Shown: in pieces, positions 26,621-34,955 of the stretch | How positions within the stretch are numbered: the stretch's first letter is position 1 | Layout of the letters: every line of letters begins with the position of its first letter | Assembly: GCF_000148645.1 (NCBI RefSeq) | Contig: NC_014541.1 | Location: 124,001 to 188,000 of the forward strand | Length of the DNA: 64,000 nt | Reading direction: 5' to 3' | From: Ferrimonas balearica DSM 9799 | GTDB lineage: Bacteria; Pseudomonadota; Gammaproteobacteria; Enterobacterales; Shewanellaceae | Program-made: the position numbers and the translations under genes | Notes under the pieces: generated by a model | Databases searched by the model: none | Told to the model about the DNA's origin: nothing | The model's input: the letters and a program-made list of their open reading frames with translations, nothing else

Positions 26621-27639
26621 CAGTTGTCACTCGGTCGGAAGCTGAAGCCCCAGCCGCGGTACAGCAGCAATACATCAGCAAGCTGACGCATCACCGCGGA
26701 GGCGGTGGCCAGGGAGGTGCTTGGGACGTACACCACGTCGTCGGGCATCAGGTAGAAGTGGCTGCTGCCGGCGCCCAGCTGCAGCGCGCTGTCCAGATCA
26801 ACCCGGGTGCCCACCAGTTTCTTGCCCTGGCGTCGTACCACGACAATGTGGTCGAGGCGCGCGGACTGACTGTGGCTGCCGGCCATGGCCAGCGCCTGTG
26901 CCACCGAGGTGGGTTTGCTGATCTTGATGGCGCCGGGCTTGCCGACTTCACCCAGGACGTAGATCTGGGATCCGGCGTGTTTCTCCAGGAACAGGTCCAC
27001 GTGCAGGCTGTTGCTGATCTTGCTGTAGTTATCGTTCAGCTCAGCGTTGACCTGCTGGATGGTGCGGTCAGCCACGTACAGGTCACCCACCATCGGGAAG
27101 GTAACGAAGCCATCCGGGCGCACGGTGACCAGACGGCTCAAACCACGTGAGGCGGTGTGCAGGTCCTTTTTCAGCTCGCGGATCTGGGTCAGATACTCCG
27201 GCAGAGTGACGTAGATCTGCGGGTCGCGCAGGATGGTGCTGTAGGCGGCACGCAGCTCGGCAGTCAGCTCGTCGGTGGTCTTGTTGTAGACGTTGACGGC
27301 GCCGATGTAGGGCAGGGCGACGGTGCCATCGGGCAGGATTTTCTGCTCCTGATCCAGCTCCGGCGCATTCACAAAGCGGACAGACACGGTATCGCCCAGC
27401 GAGATGCGGTAGGCCTTCTCCCGGGACCAGGTCTGGATCTGGAACAGCACGTCGAGCTGGTCGCCCGGTACGATGCGGTACTGAGAGAGGATCTGGAACT
27501 CCGGCTCGGTAAAGGAGAAGGTGTCCTGAGACAGGGTGACCTCTTCGCCGATCGGAAAGTCATTGGTGGCACAGCCCGACATTACAAACAGTGTCAGGGC
27601 CGCCAACAGGGTGCGGAACAAAGCGTTAGAACTTGCCAT
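26620..27639 (-). CDS. wza: outer-membrane polysaccharide export lipoprotein Wza
   Basis: 339 residues with a lipoprotein signal (VMSGCATND, Cys about 22). The polysaccharide export (PES) domain follows with YRIVPGDQLDVLF (about 55-67) and VRFVNAPELDQEQKILPDGT, then SLBB/soluble-ligand beta-grasp domains including VTVRPDGFVTFPMVGDL and IYVLGEVGKPGAIKISKPTS. It should form the ring that carries the polymer through the outer membrane. The last residues end in a short amphipathic tail, as in E. coli Wza. It overlaps the BY-kinase-like gene by 14 bases. Confidence 0.93.
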   Translation of the reverse strand: MASSNALFRTLLAALTLFVMSGCATNDFPIGEEVTLSQDTFSFTEPEFQILSQYRIVPGDQLDVLFQIQTWSREKAYRISLGDTVSVRFVNAPELDQEQKILPDGTVALPYIGAVNVYNKTTDELTAELRAAYSTILRDPQIYVTLPEYLTQIRELKKDLHTASRGLSRLVTVRPDGFVTFPMVGDLYVADRTIQQVNAELNDNYSKISNSLHVDLFLEKHAGSQIYVLGEVGKPGAIKISKPTSVAQALAMAGSHSQSARLDHIVVVRRQGKKLVGTRVDLDSALQLGAGSSHFYLMPDDVVYVPSTSLATASAVMRQLADVLLLYRGWGFSFRPSDN

Positions 27640-28303
27640 AGAGACGGCCCGGTACGTAGTAGCGACGTTGATTCATCACGGTGCCGATGACGTGACCACC
27701 GGCGCTGTTGAGGCGCTCCAGCGCCACTTGAGCCACCTGCCATTTGGTGACCTCGCACTGCAGCACCAGCAAGGTGGCTGCAACATGTTGGTGGATGGCC
27801 TGGGTTTCCGGGGTATCCAGCACCGCAGGGCCGTCGACAACCACCACCTCATACTGAGCCAGCAGTGCCTGCCAACGGGCTTTCAGCGACTCACTGCTCT
27901 GTTGCCAGAGGGTGCGGGGCCCCTCGCCCCAGGGCATCACATCAAGGCGTTCAAATTCCGATGGGTGGGGTTGGGCGCTGTCATCACCCAGCAGGTATTG
28001 CCCCAACCCTTTGCTGCCGTCCAACTGAAACAGGCGCGCTAGTGGGCTGGTGGCGGCATCCGCACTGACCAGCAGCACTTTCGAAGCACTGTGTTGCGAC
28101 AGGGCGTAAGCCAGGGCAATGGCGGTGGTGGTTTTGCCCTCGCCCCGACGGGCGCTGGTGACCAGTAACGAATCGGGCAGGGCGCCCTTTTCCGGCTGAA
28201 ACAGATTGCCACGCAATGGCGCAAGTTGGCGCTGGCTGGCAAACAGGATTCGGCGCGCGTCGTCCGTGAGTACCCCGGATGACTCAGCTATAGCATTCGG
28301 CAT
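27626..28303 (-). CDS. CpsD/CapB-type tyrosine kinase-like ATPase
   Basis: 225 residues, the size of separately encoded bacterial tyrosine kinases. Walker A is SARRGEGKT at 50-58 and Walker B VVVVDGP ends near 159. The Walker A' segment reads LLVSADAAT (about 77-85), where the usual first Asp is Ser but Asp82 is kept. The C-terminal tail has Tyr215, Tyr216 and Tyr222, a reduced tyrosine cluster. It is predicted to phosphorylate itself and thereby control Wzz. The ATG at 28303 has AAAGGACG upstream; the GTG 33 bp earlier lacks spacing. It is the first gene of the operon. Confidence 0.82.
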   Translation of the reverse strand: MPNAIAESSGVLTDDARRILFASQRQLAPLRGNLFQPEKGALPDSLLVTSARRGEGKTTTAIALAYALSQHSASKVLLVSADAATSPLARLFQLDGSKGLGQYLLGDDSAQPHPSEFERLDVMPWGEGPRTLWQQSSESLKARWQALLAQYEVVVVDGPAVLDTPETQAIHQHVAATLLVLQCEVTKWQVAQVALERLNSAGGHVIGTVMNQRRYYVPGRLYGKF

Positions 28304-28376
28304 CTTGCGTCCTTTCGGTCGGCGAGTTTGGTTCACTCCAACGAATGATCTCGCCTGTCATTTAGTTCTGCGCGCC

Positions 28377-28404
28377 ATTCTACCATGTTGAAAAACATCA
28401 ACAA
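28377..28404 (-). promoter_or_regulatory. promoter of the exopolysaccharide operon with inverted repeat
   Basis: On the minus strand TTGTTG and TAGAAT stand 16 bases apart, 74 bases upstream of the first EPS gene. Overlapping the -35 is an inverted repeat TGTTGA-six bases-TCAACA (28386-28403), a plausible operator. No regulator gene is adjacent. Confidence 0.5.
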
Positions 28405-28556
28405 AATCGCACGTGCTGTAAGAGATTTGCTACTCGGGTGGCAAATTAGACATGAGAACGTGTTTGTCGCGCAATAAAAAAGCTGAAACGGGGAGGGGTT
28501 TGGAGTGGTTGGAGTTGTGTGATGACTCTATTCACCCGTGCGCTCAGAAGTCATTG

Positions 28557-28568
28557 TGCGGTAGCGTG
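28557..28568 (+). promoter_or_regulatory. ops-like element
   Basis: TGCGGTAGCGTG matches the RfaH recruitment element (GGCGGTAGCGTG) at 11 of 12 positions. However, it points away from the EPS operon and towards the yicC terminator, so its function here is doubtful. A chance match is possible. Confidence 0.25.
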
Positions 28569-28720
28569 AAGGGCTGCCATCCCGCTTGGCGGCGTGCCCA
28601 AAAAGTCAGCTATCACATCGCCCGAAATCATACGACGCACGGTGCTGTGAGCAGTACTGCGGATTATCGATTGCGCTTATCGTTCGCCAGGGTGGCAAAA
28701 GCGGCTGCGGTTGATTGGTC

Positions 28721-28757
28721 AAAAGAAAAAGGCCCGCGGGACAACTCCCTGCGGGCC
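28721..28757 (-). terminator. intrinsic terminator after yicC
   Basis: GGCCCGC / GCGGGCC stem. On the minus strand it is followed by a CTTTTTCTTTT tract, about 30 bases after the yicC stop. The plus-strand T tract is weaker. Confidence 0.8.
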
Positions 28758-28788
28758 TTCTTTGTGACACCGTATCGCGGCCGAGCCG

Positions 28789-29649
28789 TTACTCGATGTT
28801 CTGGATCTGCTCGCGCATCTGCTCAATCAGCACTTTCAGCTCTACTGCCGCGGCGGTGATGTCGGCGCTGATGGACTTGGAGGCCAGGGTGTTCGACTCG
28901 CGGTTGAACTCCTGCATCATAAAGTCGAGGCGGCGGCCACAGGCGCCCCCTTTCTTGAGGATTTTGCGGGTCTCGGCCACGTGGGCGTCGAGGCGGTCGA
29001 GCTCTTCGGCCACGTCCATCTTCTGGGCCAGCAGAATCATCTCCTGCTCGAAGCGGGCGGGGTCCAGCTCCTCTTTGATGTCGGCCAGACGGTCGTTCAG
29101 CTTCTGACGCTGCCATTCCATGATCTGCGGCATGCGCTCACGAACGTAGGCAGACTGGGTGCTGATCCCTTCCAGACGCTGCTGGATCATCGCTTCCAGG
29201 GCCTGACCTTCGGAGGCGCGGGCGTCGACAAAGTCATCCACCACATCGTCAAACTTGGCCAGCAGGTCCTGGCTGATCTGGTCCATGTCCTGCTCGCCAC
29301 TTTCCAGCACACCGGGCCACTTCAGCAGGTCGACCAGCTGGATCTGGCCGATGCCGGCCATGGTGTGCAGTTGCTGGGCTTTTTCCACCAGCTGGCGCGC
29401 CAGGGACTCGTTCATATTGAGGGTGTCCACCTGCTGGGCCAGATCGAACCGCAGGGTGACTTCCACTTTGCCTCGAGTCAGGCGCTGACGCAGGCGCTCG
29501 CGCAGTACCGGCTCCAGGCCGCGCATCTGCTCGGGCAGGCGCAGGTAGGTTTCCAGGTAACGCTGGTTAACGGAGCGAATTTCCCAGGAGGCGGTGCCCC
29601 AGTCGGCTTTGAGTTCACCGCGGCCGTAGGCGGTCATGCTGTGGATCAT
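28789..29649 (-). CDS. yicC: YicC family endoribonuclease
   Basis: 286 residues, the same length as enteric YicC. The N-terminus MIHSMTAYGRGEL and the C-terminal EFNRESNTLASKS and LKVLIEQMREQIQNIE are the conserved ends of the family, which acts as a hexameric endoribonuclease on some small RNAs and mRNAs. The ATG at 29649 is chosen because it gives the family's M-I-x-S-M-T-A-Y start; the TTG seven codons upstream is less likely. It is divergent from rph, as in E. coli. Confidence 0.94.
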   Translation of the reverse strand: MIHSMTAYGRGELKADWGTASWEIRSVNQRYLETYLRLPEQMRGLEPVLRERLRQRLTRGKVEVTLRFDLAQQVDTLNMNESLARQLVEKAQQLHTMAGIGQIQLVDLLKWPGVLESGEQDMDQISQDLLAKFDDVVDDFVDARASEGQALEAMIQQRLEGISTQSAYVRERMPQIMEWQRQKLNDRLADIKEELDPARFEQEMILLAQKMDVAEELDRLDAHVAETRKILKKGGACGRRLDFMMQEFNRESNTLASKSISADITAAAVELKVLIEQMREQIQNIE

Positions 29650-29740
29650 GTCGAGGTATGCCCGAATCAAATCGAAGTGCTGCCAGTATACTCACTCGGT
29701 TTGGTGAATACACCGTCGACGCGTGGATTCCGGGAGGCGA

Positions 29741-29769
29741 TACCGTCTCGTCGCGACTGCCGCTATAAT
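29741..29769 (+). promoter_or_regulatory. possible promoter for rph-pyrE
   Basis: A perfect TATAAT at 29764-29769 lies 33 bases upstream of the rph start. The matching -35 position (TACCGT) is poor, so the promoter may need an activator or be extended. Confidence 0.4.
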
Positions 29770-29801
29770 GGCGCCTCTTTCCCACTAAGCAGGTTAACGA
29801 T

Positions 29802-30518
29802 ATGCGTTCGAATGGCAGAGCTGCGGACCAGGTGCGTCCGGTTTCCATCACCCGAAACTTTACGGCTCATGCCGAAGGATCCGTGCTGGTTGCGTTTGGT
29901 AACACCAAGGTGATCTGTACCGCTTCGGTCGAAGAGAGCGTGCCGCGTTTCCTGCGTGGAAAAGGCCAGGGCTGGATCACCGCCGAGTACGGCATGCTGC
30001 CGCGCGCCACCCACAGCCGCAACGACCGCGAAGCGGCCCGTGGCAAGCAGAGTGGCCGCACTATGGAGATCCAGCGCCTGATCGGTCGCAGCCTGCGCGC
30101 CGCCGTGGATCTGGAAGCTCTGGGTGAAGTGACCATCACCATCGACTGTGACGTCATCCAGGCTGACGGCGGTACCCGCACCGCCGCCATTACCGGTGCC
30201 TGTGTGGCGCTGATGGATGCCATTGACCACCTGAAGGCCAAGGGCGTCCTGAAGGTCAGCCCGCTCAAGCAGCAGATTGCCGCCATCTCGGTGGGCGTTG
30301 TTGGTGAGCACGCGGTGTGCGATCTGGATTACGTGGAAGATTCCAGCGCTGAGACCGATATGAACGTGGTGATGGCCGAGGATGGCCGCATCATTGAGGT
30401 GCAGGGCACCGCAGAGGGCGAGCCCTTCACTTATGAGCAGATGCTGGAGATGATGGCCTTGGCCAAAACCGGCATCGAACAGCTCATTGCCGCTCAGAAA
30501 GCGGCTTACAACAATTGA
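29802..30518 (+). CDS. rph: ribonuclease PH
   Basis: 238 residues; phosphorolytic 3'-5' exoribonuclease that trims tRNA 3' ends. Clear family blocks are [16 protein letters not shown] (about 1-16), [20 protein letters not shown] (about 57-76), [10 protein letters not shown] and [18 protein letters not shown] (about 116-133). The protein is full length, unlike the frameshifted rph of E. coli K-12. It is followed by a hairpin and then pyrE, the classic rph-pyrE operon. Confidence 0.97.
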   Translation: MRSNGRAADQVRPVSITRNFTAHAEGSVLVAFGNTKVICTASVEESVPRFLRGKGQGWITAEYGMLPRATHSRNDREAARGKQSGRTMEIQRLIGRSLRAAVDLEALGEVTITIDCDVIQADGGTRTAAITGACVALMDAIDHLKAKGVLKVSPLKQQIAAISVGVVGEHAVCDLDYVEDSSAETDMNVVMAEDGRIIEVQGTAEGEPFTYEQMLEMMALAKTGIEQLIAAQKAAYNN

Positions 30519-30532
30519 TAATATTGAATAAA

Positions 30533-30562
30533 ACGCGGCCCCTTTGAGGGCCGCGTCTTTGT
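30533..30562 (+). terminator. rph-pyrE intercistronic attenuator
   Basis: ACGCGGCCC / GGGCCGCGT hairpin with a six-base loop and a short GTCTTTG tail, 22 bases before the pyrE start. It occupies the place of the E. coli pyrE attenuator, where UTP-dependent pausing during rph translation controls read-through; regulation here is inferred from that. Confidence 0.7.
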
Positions 30563-30577
30563 ACCCAGGAGTCTGAT

Positions 30578-31219
30578 GTGAAAGCCTACCAAAAAGCCTT
30601 TATCGAATTTGCCCTTGAGCGCCAGGTGCTGCGTTTTGGCGAGTTCACCCTGAAGTCCGGCCGGACCAGCCCCTACTTCTTTAATGCGGGTCTGTTTAAC
30701 CGCGGCTCCGATCTGGCCAAGCTGGGCCGTTTCTACGCTGCCGCCCTGGCGGATTCCGGCATCGATTTCGACCTGCTGTTCGGCCCGGCCTACAAAGGCA
30801 TCCCGATCGCCACCACCACTGCGGTGGCGCTGGCCGACCATCACGAGATGGACCTGCCCTACTGCTTTAACCGCAAAGAGGCCAAAGACCACGGCGAAGG
30901 CGGTAACCTGGTGGGCGCTGAGCTGAAGGGTAAGGTGATGCTGGTGGATGACGTGATCACTGCCGGTACCGCCATCCGTGAGTCCATGGAGATCATCCAG
31001 CACAACGGCGCAGAACTGGCCGGTGTTCTGATCGCGCTGGACCGTCAGGAGAAGGGCAAGGGCGAGCTGTCTGCCATTCAGGAAGTGGAGCGTGACTTTG
31101 GCTGCCAGGTGGTGTCCATCGTGACCCTGTCCGACCTGATCAGCTTCCTGGCGGAGCAACCGGGCCGTGAAGCGGAACTGGCAGCGGTAAAAGCCTACCG
31201 TGAGCAGTACGGCATCTGA
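30578..31219 (+). CDS. pyrE: orotate phosphoribosyltransferase
   Basis: 213 residues; makes OMP from orotate and PRPP in pyrimidine synthesis. The PRPP-binding loop [13 protein letters not shown] (about 122-134) and the catalytic flexible loop [12 protein letters not shown] (about 101-112) are intact. The start is GTG ([11 protein letters not shown], the conserved N-terminus), with CAGGAG seven bases upstream; an ATG two bases earlier is out of frame. It sits behind the attenuator hairpin after rph, and a terminator follows the stop. Confidence 0.97.
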   Translation: MKAYQKAFIEFALERQVLRFGEFTLKSGRTSPYFFNAGLFNRGSDLAKLGRFYAAALADSGIDFDLLFGPAYKGIPIATTTAVALADHHEMDLPYCFNRKEAKDHGEGGNLVGAELKGKVMLVDDVITAGTAIRESMEIIQHNGAELAGVLIALDRQEKGKGELSAIQEVERDFGCQVVSIVTLSDLISFLAEQPGREAELAAVKAYREQYGI

Positions 31220-31234
31220 GTCGGTCGCTCAAAC

Positions 31235-31264
31235 AAAAAACGCGCCATTAAGGCGCGTTTTTTT
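31235..31264. terminator. bidirectional terminator between pyrE and slmA
   Basis: AAAAAACGCGCC / GGCGCGTTTTTTT with a five-base loop between two convergent genes. Confidence 0.88.
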
Positions 31265-31276
31265 ATGGGCTTTGGC

Positions 31277-31870
31277 TCAGCTTTGCAGCAGCTGGCGCTG
31301 AATAAAGGCCCATTGTTCGGAGAAGTTCTTGGTCGGCAGTTCCTTAAACTCACTGCGAACAAATTGGGCGATGCGGCCCTCGGCCCAGGACAGCAGCAGG
31401 TTGGCCAGCATCCCCTCTTCCAGGTAGAAGCCCTGGCCCTCACGCAGGCTCTTTTCACGCAGCGCTTGCTTGAGGTTGGTTTCCACCTTGTTGAACAGCA
31501 GGTTGATGCGGCCGCGCAGGCGGTCCTGCTCGCCGGTCAGGGCGTCGCCGGTCAGCAGACGGGTAATGCCCGGATTGCGTTCGGCGAAGGTCAGCAGCAG
31601 CTGCAGCATCAGCTGGCAACGCACCATGGTGTCCTTCTCTTCCTGCATGACCAGATTGATGCGGGTCAGCAGAGACTCCTCGATAAACTCGATAAGTCCC
31701 TCGAACATGCGGGCTTTGGACGGGAAGTGGCGATACAGAGCCGCCTCCGATACGCCGACTTCCGCCGCCAGTTTGGCGGTCGTGATGCGCTGGCCCGGAG
31801 AGGTCTCCAGCATTCGCGCCAGGCACTGCAGAATATGCTCGCGGCGGTTTTTCTTGTTGTTAGTTGCCAT
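31277..31870 (-). CDS. slmA: nucleoid occlusion factor SlmA
   Basis: 197 residues of the TetR fold. SlmA binds specific chromosomal sites and blocks FtsZ ring assembly over the nucleoid. The helix-turn-helix [20 protein letters not shown] (about 28-47) plus [18 protein letters not shown] is nearly identical to the enteric protein. The ATG at 31870 gives the usual [14 protein letters not shown] start; longer extensions run into dut. Its place next to dut and pyrE is the conserved slmA locus, and it is probably cotranscribed with dut and coaBC. Confidence 0.96.
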   Translation of the reverse strand: MATNNKKNRREHILQCLARMLETSPGQRITTAKLAAEVGVSEAALYRHFPSKARMFEGLIEFIEESLLTRINLVMQEEKDTMVRCQLMLQLLLTFAERNPGITRLLTGDALTGEQDRLRGRINLLFNKVETNLKQALREKSLREGQGFYLEEGMLANLLLSWAEGRIAQFVRSEFKELPTKNFSEQWAFIQRQLLQS

Positions 31871-31889
31871 GTGGGCAGCAAACTCCGTC

Positions 31890-32348
31890 TTACTGGGTCC
31901 CTGAGTGACCAAAGCCCCCTTCACCGCGGGAAGAGGCGTCGAAATCATCCACCAACTTGAACTCGGCTTGCACCACCGGCACGAACATCAGCTGGGCAAT
32001 GCGCTCACCAGGATTGATGGTGAAGCTGTCCTGACCCCGGTTCCAGCAGGAAACAAACAGCTGGCCCTGGTAGTCGGAATCGATCAGGCCGACCAGGTTG
32101 CCCAGCACGATGCCGTGCTTATGGCCCAGGCCGGAGCGCGGCAGAATGGTGGCGGCAAGGCCAGCGTCGCCGATGTGGATAGCCAGGCCGGTAGGCACCA
32201 GCTCAGTCTGACCCGGCTCCAGGGTCAGGGGCGCGTCCAGCATGGCGCGCAGATCCATCCCTGCGGAACCGGGGGTGGCGTAATCGGGCAGGGGCCATTC
32301 GGTCCCCAGGCGGGGATCAAGGATCTTCAGTTCAATCGGCGTTTTCAT
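31890..32348 (-). CDS. dut: dUTP diphosphatase
   Basis: 152 residues; hydrolyses dUTP to dUMP and keeps uracil out of DNA. The trimeric dUTPase motifs are present: [11 protein letters not shown] (motif 1), [12 protein letters not shown] (motif 3 region, after GDAGLAATI), [14 protein letters not shown] (motif 3) and the C-terminal Arg-Gly-rich arm [13 protein letters not shown] (motif 5). The start overlaps the coaBC stop by four bases (ATGA), so the two are coupled, as in E. coli. Confidence 0.97.
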   Translation of the reverse strand: MKTPIELKILDPRLGTEWPLPDYATPGSAGMDLRAMLDAPLTLEPGQTELVPTGLAIHIGDAGLAATILPRSGLGHKHGIVLGNLVGLIDSDYQGQLFVSCWNRGQDSFTINPGERIAQLMFVPVVQAEFKLVDDFDASSRGEGGFGHSGTQ

Positions 32349-33547
32349 TGGCAGGCTAGGTGATCCGCAATGGTGTCTAACATCAATCGTGCCTGTTGCC
32401 CCTTGTCGCTGTGGCCGAGGCTCTTATGGCCGTCGGCCCAGTACAGGGTCAGGGCGTTATGGTTCGCATTAAAGCCCTGGTCTGGCTTGGACACGTCGTT
32501 GGCGGCGATCAAATCCAGCCCCTTACGGGCCAGTTTGTCGCGGGCGTATTGTTCCACATTATCCGTTTCAGCGGCAAACCCGACCGTGAAGGGACGGGGC
32601 TGTTGCTGGGCAACCGTGGCAAGGATATCGGGGTTGCGCACCAGCTCAACCACCATTCGCTCATTGGACTTCTTGATCTTGTTGTCGGCCACGGCCAGGG
32701 GGCGGTAGTCCGCCACGGCAGCGCAGCCGATAAAGATGTCCTGACCGGGCAGGGCAGCCAGTACCGCTTCAAGCATCTGCTCGGCGGATTCCACATCGAT
32801 GCGGGTGACGCCGGCGGGCGTGGCCAGAGACACCGGCCCGCTGACCAGGGTTACCTCGGCGCCCAAGGCCACCGCTTGCTCAGCCAGGGCAAAGCCCATC
32901 TTGCCGGAGCTGTGGTTAGACATAAATCGCACCGGATCCAGCGCCTCCCGGGTGGGGCCGGCGGTCAGCAGCAGCTTCTTGCCCGCCAGCGGTTTGGGCC
33001 CGGCGTTCAGGGCTTCAACGGTGGCGGCGGCAATCGCTTCCGGTTCCCACATCCGACCCGGGCCCACTTCGCCACAGGCCTGGTCGCCACTGTCCGGGCC
33101 CCACAGGATGACGCCCCGCTGTTGCAGGGTGGCCAGGTTGGCCTGGGTGGCGGCATGCAGGTACATCTGCTGGTTCATGGCCGGGGCCAGGTAGACCGGT
33201 GCTGAGGTGGCCAGACAGGCGGTGGTCAGCAGGTCATCAGCCATGCCGGCGGCCATACGCGCAATCAGGTTGGCACTGGCCGGCGCGATGATCACCGCAT
33301 CGGCCCAGCGGGCCAGGTCGATATGACCCATGGCGGACTCGGTGGCCGGGTCGAGAATGTCATCCACCACCGGATGGCCGGAGACCGCCTGCAGGCTCAT
33401 CGGTGTGACAAAGGCTTTGGCGCCCTTGGTCAGCACCACGCGGACATTGGCGCCTTGCTCGCGCAGGCGTCGTACCAGGATGGGGGCCTTGTATGCGGCA
33501 ATGCCACCGCTGACCCCAAGCAGGATGTTGCGATTCGATAGGCTCAT
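32345..33547 (-). CDS. coaBC: bifunctional phosphopantothenoylcysteine decarboxylase/synthetase
   Basis: 400 residues of coenzyme A synthesis. The N-terminal flavoprotein CoaC half (about 1-190) has [15 protein letters not shown], the [20 protein letters not shown] stretch and PAMNQQMY with the PxMNxxMW-type motif. The C-terminal CoaB half has [25 protein letters not shown], and [13 protein letters not shown]-like [16 protein letters not shown]. The ATG at 33547 is the family's start ([11 protein letters not shown]); a long in-frame extension upstream overlaps radC and is not coding. It is divergent from radC. Confidence 0.97.
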   Translation of the reverse strand: MSLSNRNILLGVSGGIAAYKAPILVRRLREQGANVRVVLTKGAKAFVTPMSLQAVSGHPVVDDILDPATESAMGHIDLARWADAVIIAPASANLIARMAAGMADDLLTTACLATSAPVYLAPAMNQQMYLHAATQANLATLQQRGVILWGPDSGDQACGEVGPGRMWEPEAIAAATVEALNAGPKPLAGKKLLLTAGPTREALDPVRFMSNHSSGKMGFALAEQAVALGAEVTLVSGPVSLATPAGVTRIDVESAEQMLEAVLAALPGQDIFIGCAAVADYRPLAVADNKIKKSNERMVVELVRNPDILATVAQQQPRPFTVGFAAETDNVEQYARDKLARKGLDLIAANDVSKPDQGFNANHNALTLYWADGHKSLGHSDKGQQARLMLDTIADHLACQ

Positions 33548-33621
33548 GCTGTTAGCCGGTTGCCCAAAATTGGGCCTAAGATAACACAGATATGGGATGA
33601 ACTCGGCAAGGACGGCTGCCC

Positions 33622-34305
33622 ATGGACGGTAAATCGATAGCCCAATGGCCCGCGTCAGAACGACCTCGAGAACGTTTACTGAAACAGGGGCCGGAAGCGT
33701 TAAGTGACGCCGAATTGCTGGCGATTTTTCTTCGCACCGGCGTGCCGGGCACCAGCGCTGTGGCCCTGGCCCGGCAGTTACTCGATGAGTTTGGCGATTT
33801 GGGTCACTTGTTGAATGCGTCGAAGCAACAATTTTGCGCAATTCGTGGCCTTGGCGAAGCGAAATACGTACAATTGCATGCCACCTTGGAACTGGCCCGC
33901 CGCTATCTTGCGGTGCAGTGGCAACGCGGTGAACCGCTGACCTCGCCACAGGCCGTCCGGGATTACCTTCGGCATCGCCTTCAGGGGTTGGAAGAGGAAC
34001 GTTTTATGCTGCTGTTGTTAGACAGCCAGCATCGCGTGCTTCAGACCATTGAACTCTCACGCGGCACCATTGACGCGGCCCAGGTTTACCCCCGGGAAGT
34101 GGTCAAGACTGCGCTGAAAGCGAATGCGGCGGCGGTGATACTGGCCCACAACCACCCTTCTGGGGTGGCCGAGCCCAGCCAAGCCGACCGTCATATTACC
34201 GGCCGAATCCAGCAGGCTCTGGCCCTGGTGGACGTTTCCGTACTCGACCACCTGGTGGTCGGACGGGGACAATCCTGCTCCTTTGCCGAACGAGGTTGGC
34301 TGTGA
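33622..34305 (+). CDS. radC: RadC family protein (JAB/MPN+ domain)
   Basis: 227 residues. An N-terminal helix-hairpin-helix region (about 1-90, with [20 protein letters not shown] and [12 protein letters not shown]) precedes a JAMM metalloprotease-like domain. Its metal-binding motif is HNHPSG at about 176-181 with Asp189 eight residues on. The role of RadC remains unclear; a DNA-repair role was proposed and later doubted. Divergent from coaBC and upstream of rpmBG, the conserved order in gammaproteobacteria. Confidence 0.95.
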   Translation: MDGKSIAQWPASERPRERLLKQGPEALSDAELLAIFLRTGVPGTSAVALARQLLDEFGDLGHLLNASKQQFCAIRGLGEAKYVQLHATLELARRYLAVQWQRGEPLTSPQAVRDYLRHRLQGLEEERFMLLLLDSQHRVLQTIELSRGTIDAAQVYPREVVKTALKANAAAVILAHNHPSGVAEPSQADRHITGRIQQALALVDVSVLDHLVVGRGQSCSFAERGWL

Positions 34306-34331
34306 AAGCCGATCTTGTCGGCGTCGATCGC

Positions 34332-34360
34332 TTGATCTTTACCAGGCGATCTTGTATAAA
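34332..34360 (+). promoter_or_regulatory. sigma-70 promoter of rpmB-rpmG
   Basis: TTGATC and TATAAA stand 17 bases apart, 75 bases upstream of the rpmB start and just after the radC stop. This is the clearest sigma-70 promoter I see in the window. Confidence 0.7.
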
Positions 34361-34435
34361 ATGCGCCCTTCGTGTGCCTCGGGCGACGGCCATACGAGGC
34401 ACAGTGATAGCTCGAGCAAAGTTTTGGAGACTGAA

Positions 34436-34672
34436 ATGTCTAAAGTATGTCAAGTTACTGGCAAGCGCCCGGTAACCGGGAACAACCGTTCCCACGCTAA
34501 CAACGCTACCAAGCGTCGTTTCCTGCCTAACCTGCAAACCCACCGTTTCTGGGTTGAAGGTGAAAAGCGTTTCGTTAAGCTGCGTGTTTCCACCAAGGGC
34601 ATGCGCATTATCGACAAGAAGGGCATCGAAGCTGTTCTGACCGAACTGCGCGCCCGCGGCGAAAAGATTTAA
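34436..34672 (+). CDS. rpmB: 50S ribosomal protein L28
   Basis: 78 residues, the normal length. The start [17 protein letters not shown] and the segments [13 protein letters not shown] and [18 protein letters not shown] are diagnostic of L28. The ATG at 34436 has TTGGAGACTGAA upstream. Codon use is strongly biased (CGT, CTG, AAG), as expected for a highly expressed gene. It is followed after 11 bases by rpmG. Confidence 0.98.
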   Translation: MSKVCQVTGKRPVTGNNRSHANNATKRRFLPNLQTHRFWVEGEKRFVKLRVSTKGMRIIDKKGIEAVLTELRARGEKI

Positions 34673-34683
34673 GGAGCTGAACG

Positions 34684-34854
34684 ATGGCTAAGAAAGGCAT
34701 TCGTGAGAAGATCCGCCTGGTTTCCTCTGCTGGTACCGGTCACTTCTACACCACCGACAAGAACAAGCGTAACATGCCGGAAAAATTCGAGATCAAGAAG
34801 TTTGATCCGACCATCCGTCAGCACGTTATGTACAAAGAAGCCAAGATCAAGTAA
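34684..34854 (+). CDS. rpmG: 50S ribosomal protein L33
   Basis: 56 codons: [20 protein letters not shown], then [20 protein letters not shown] and [16 protein letters not shown]. This is L33 of the zinc-free type, because the paired Cys-x-x-Cys motifs of the zinc form are absent. AAGGAG lies upstream, seven bases from the ATG. It is cotranscribed with rpmB and ends just before a strong terminator. Confidence 0.98.
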   Translation: MAKKGIREKIRLVSSAGTGHFYTTDKNKRNMPEKFEIKKFDPTIRQHVMYKEAKIK

Positions 34855-34873
34855 TTGATTTTTGCCTCTCGCG

Positions 34874-34899
34874 AAAACCCGGCCTCGGCCGGGTTTTTT
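34874..34899 (+). terminator. intrinsic terminator of rpmB-rpmG
   Basis: AAAACCCGGCC / GGCCGGGTTTTTT stem with a tiny loop, 20 bases after the rpmG stop. Confidence 0.9.
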
Positions 34900-34932
34900 G
34901 TTATCCGGGCAACGGGTTTCTTAAATAACATT

Positions 34933-34955
34933 ATGCAAATGATAATTGTTTGCAT
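34933..34955. promoter_or_regulatory. Fur-box-like palindrome overlapping a promoter
   Basis: ATGCAAA-TGATAATTG-TTTGCAT is a 23-bp palindromic site. Its inner 19 bases match the Fur consensus (GATAATGATAATCATTATC) at 13 positions, including the core AATGATAAT. GATAAT at 34941-34946 can also serve as a -10, with TTCTTA 17 bases upstream as a weak -35, so bound Fur would block RNA polymerase. A second possible promoter is TTGCAT (34950-34955) with TATGGT 17 bases on. Confidence 0.7.

Larger units (their letters stand above)
28304..28788. other. non-coding region between the EPS operon and yicC
   Basis: 485 bases without a convincing gene. From the EPS side it holds the leader and promoter (28377-28404), then an AT-rich stretch to about 28485, then about 230 bases with no assigned function, then the yicC terminator (28721-28757). 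A 135-codon open frame on the plus strand (28452-28859) crosses the terminator and enters yicC antisense; I consider it spurious. Confidence 0.6.

Noticed and set aside
28452-28859. 135-codon plus-strand open frame between the EPS operon and yicC
   Set aside because: It crosses the yicC terminator and enters yicC antisense, with no ribosome site and no recognisable domain.
33547-33949. Longer N-terminus for CoaBC
   Set aside because: The extension overlaps radC on the other strand and has no conserved residues; the 33547 start gives the standard CoaC N-terminus.
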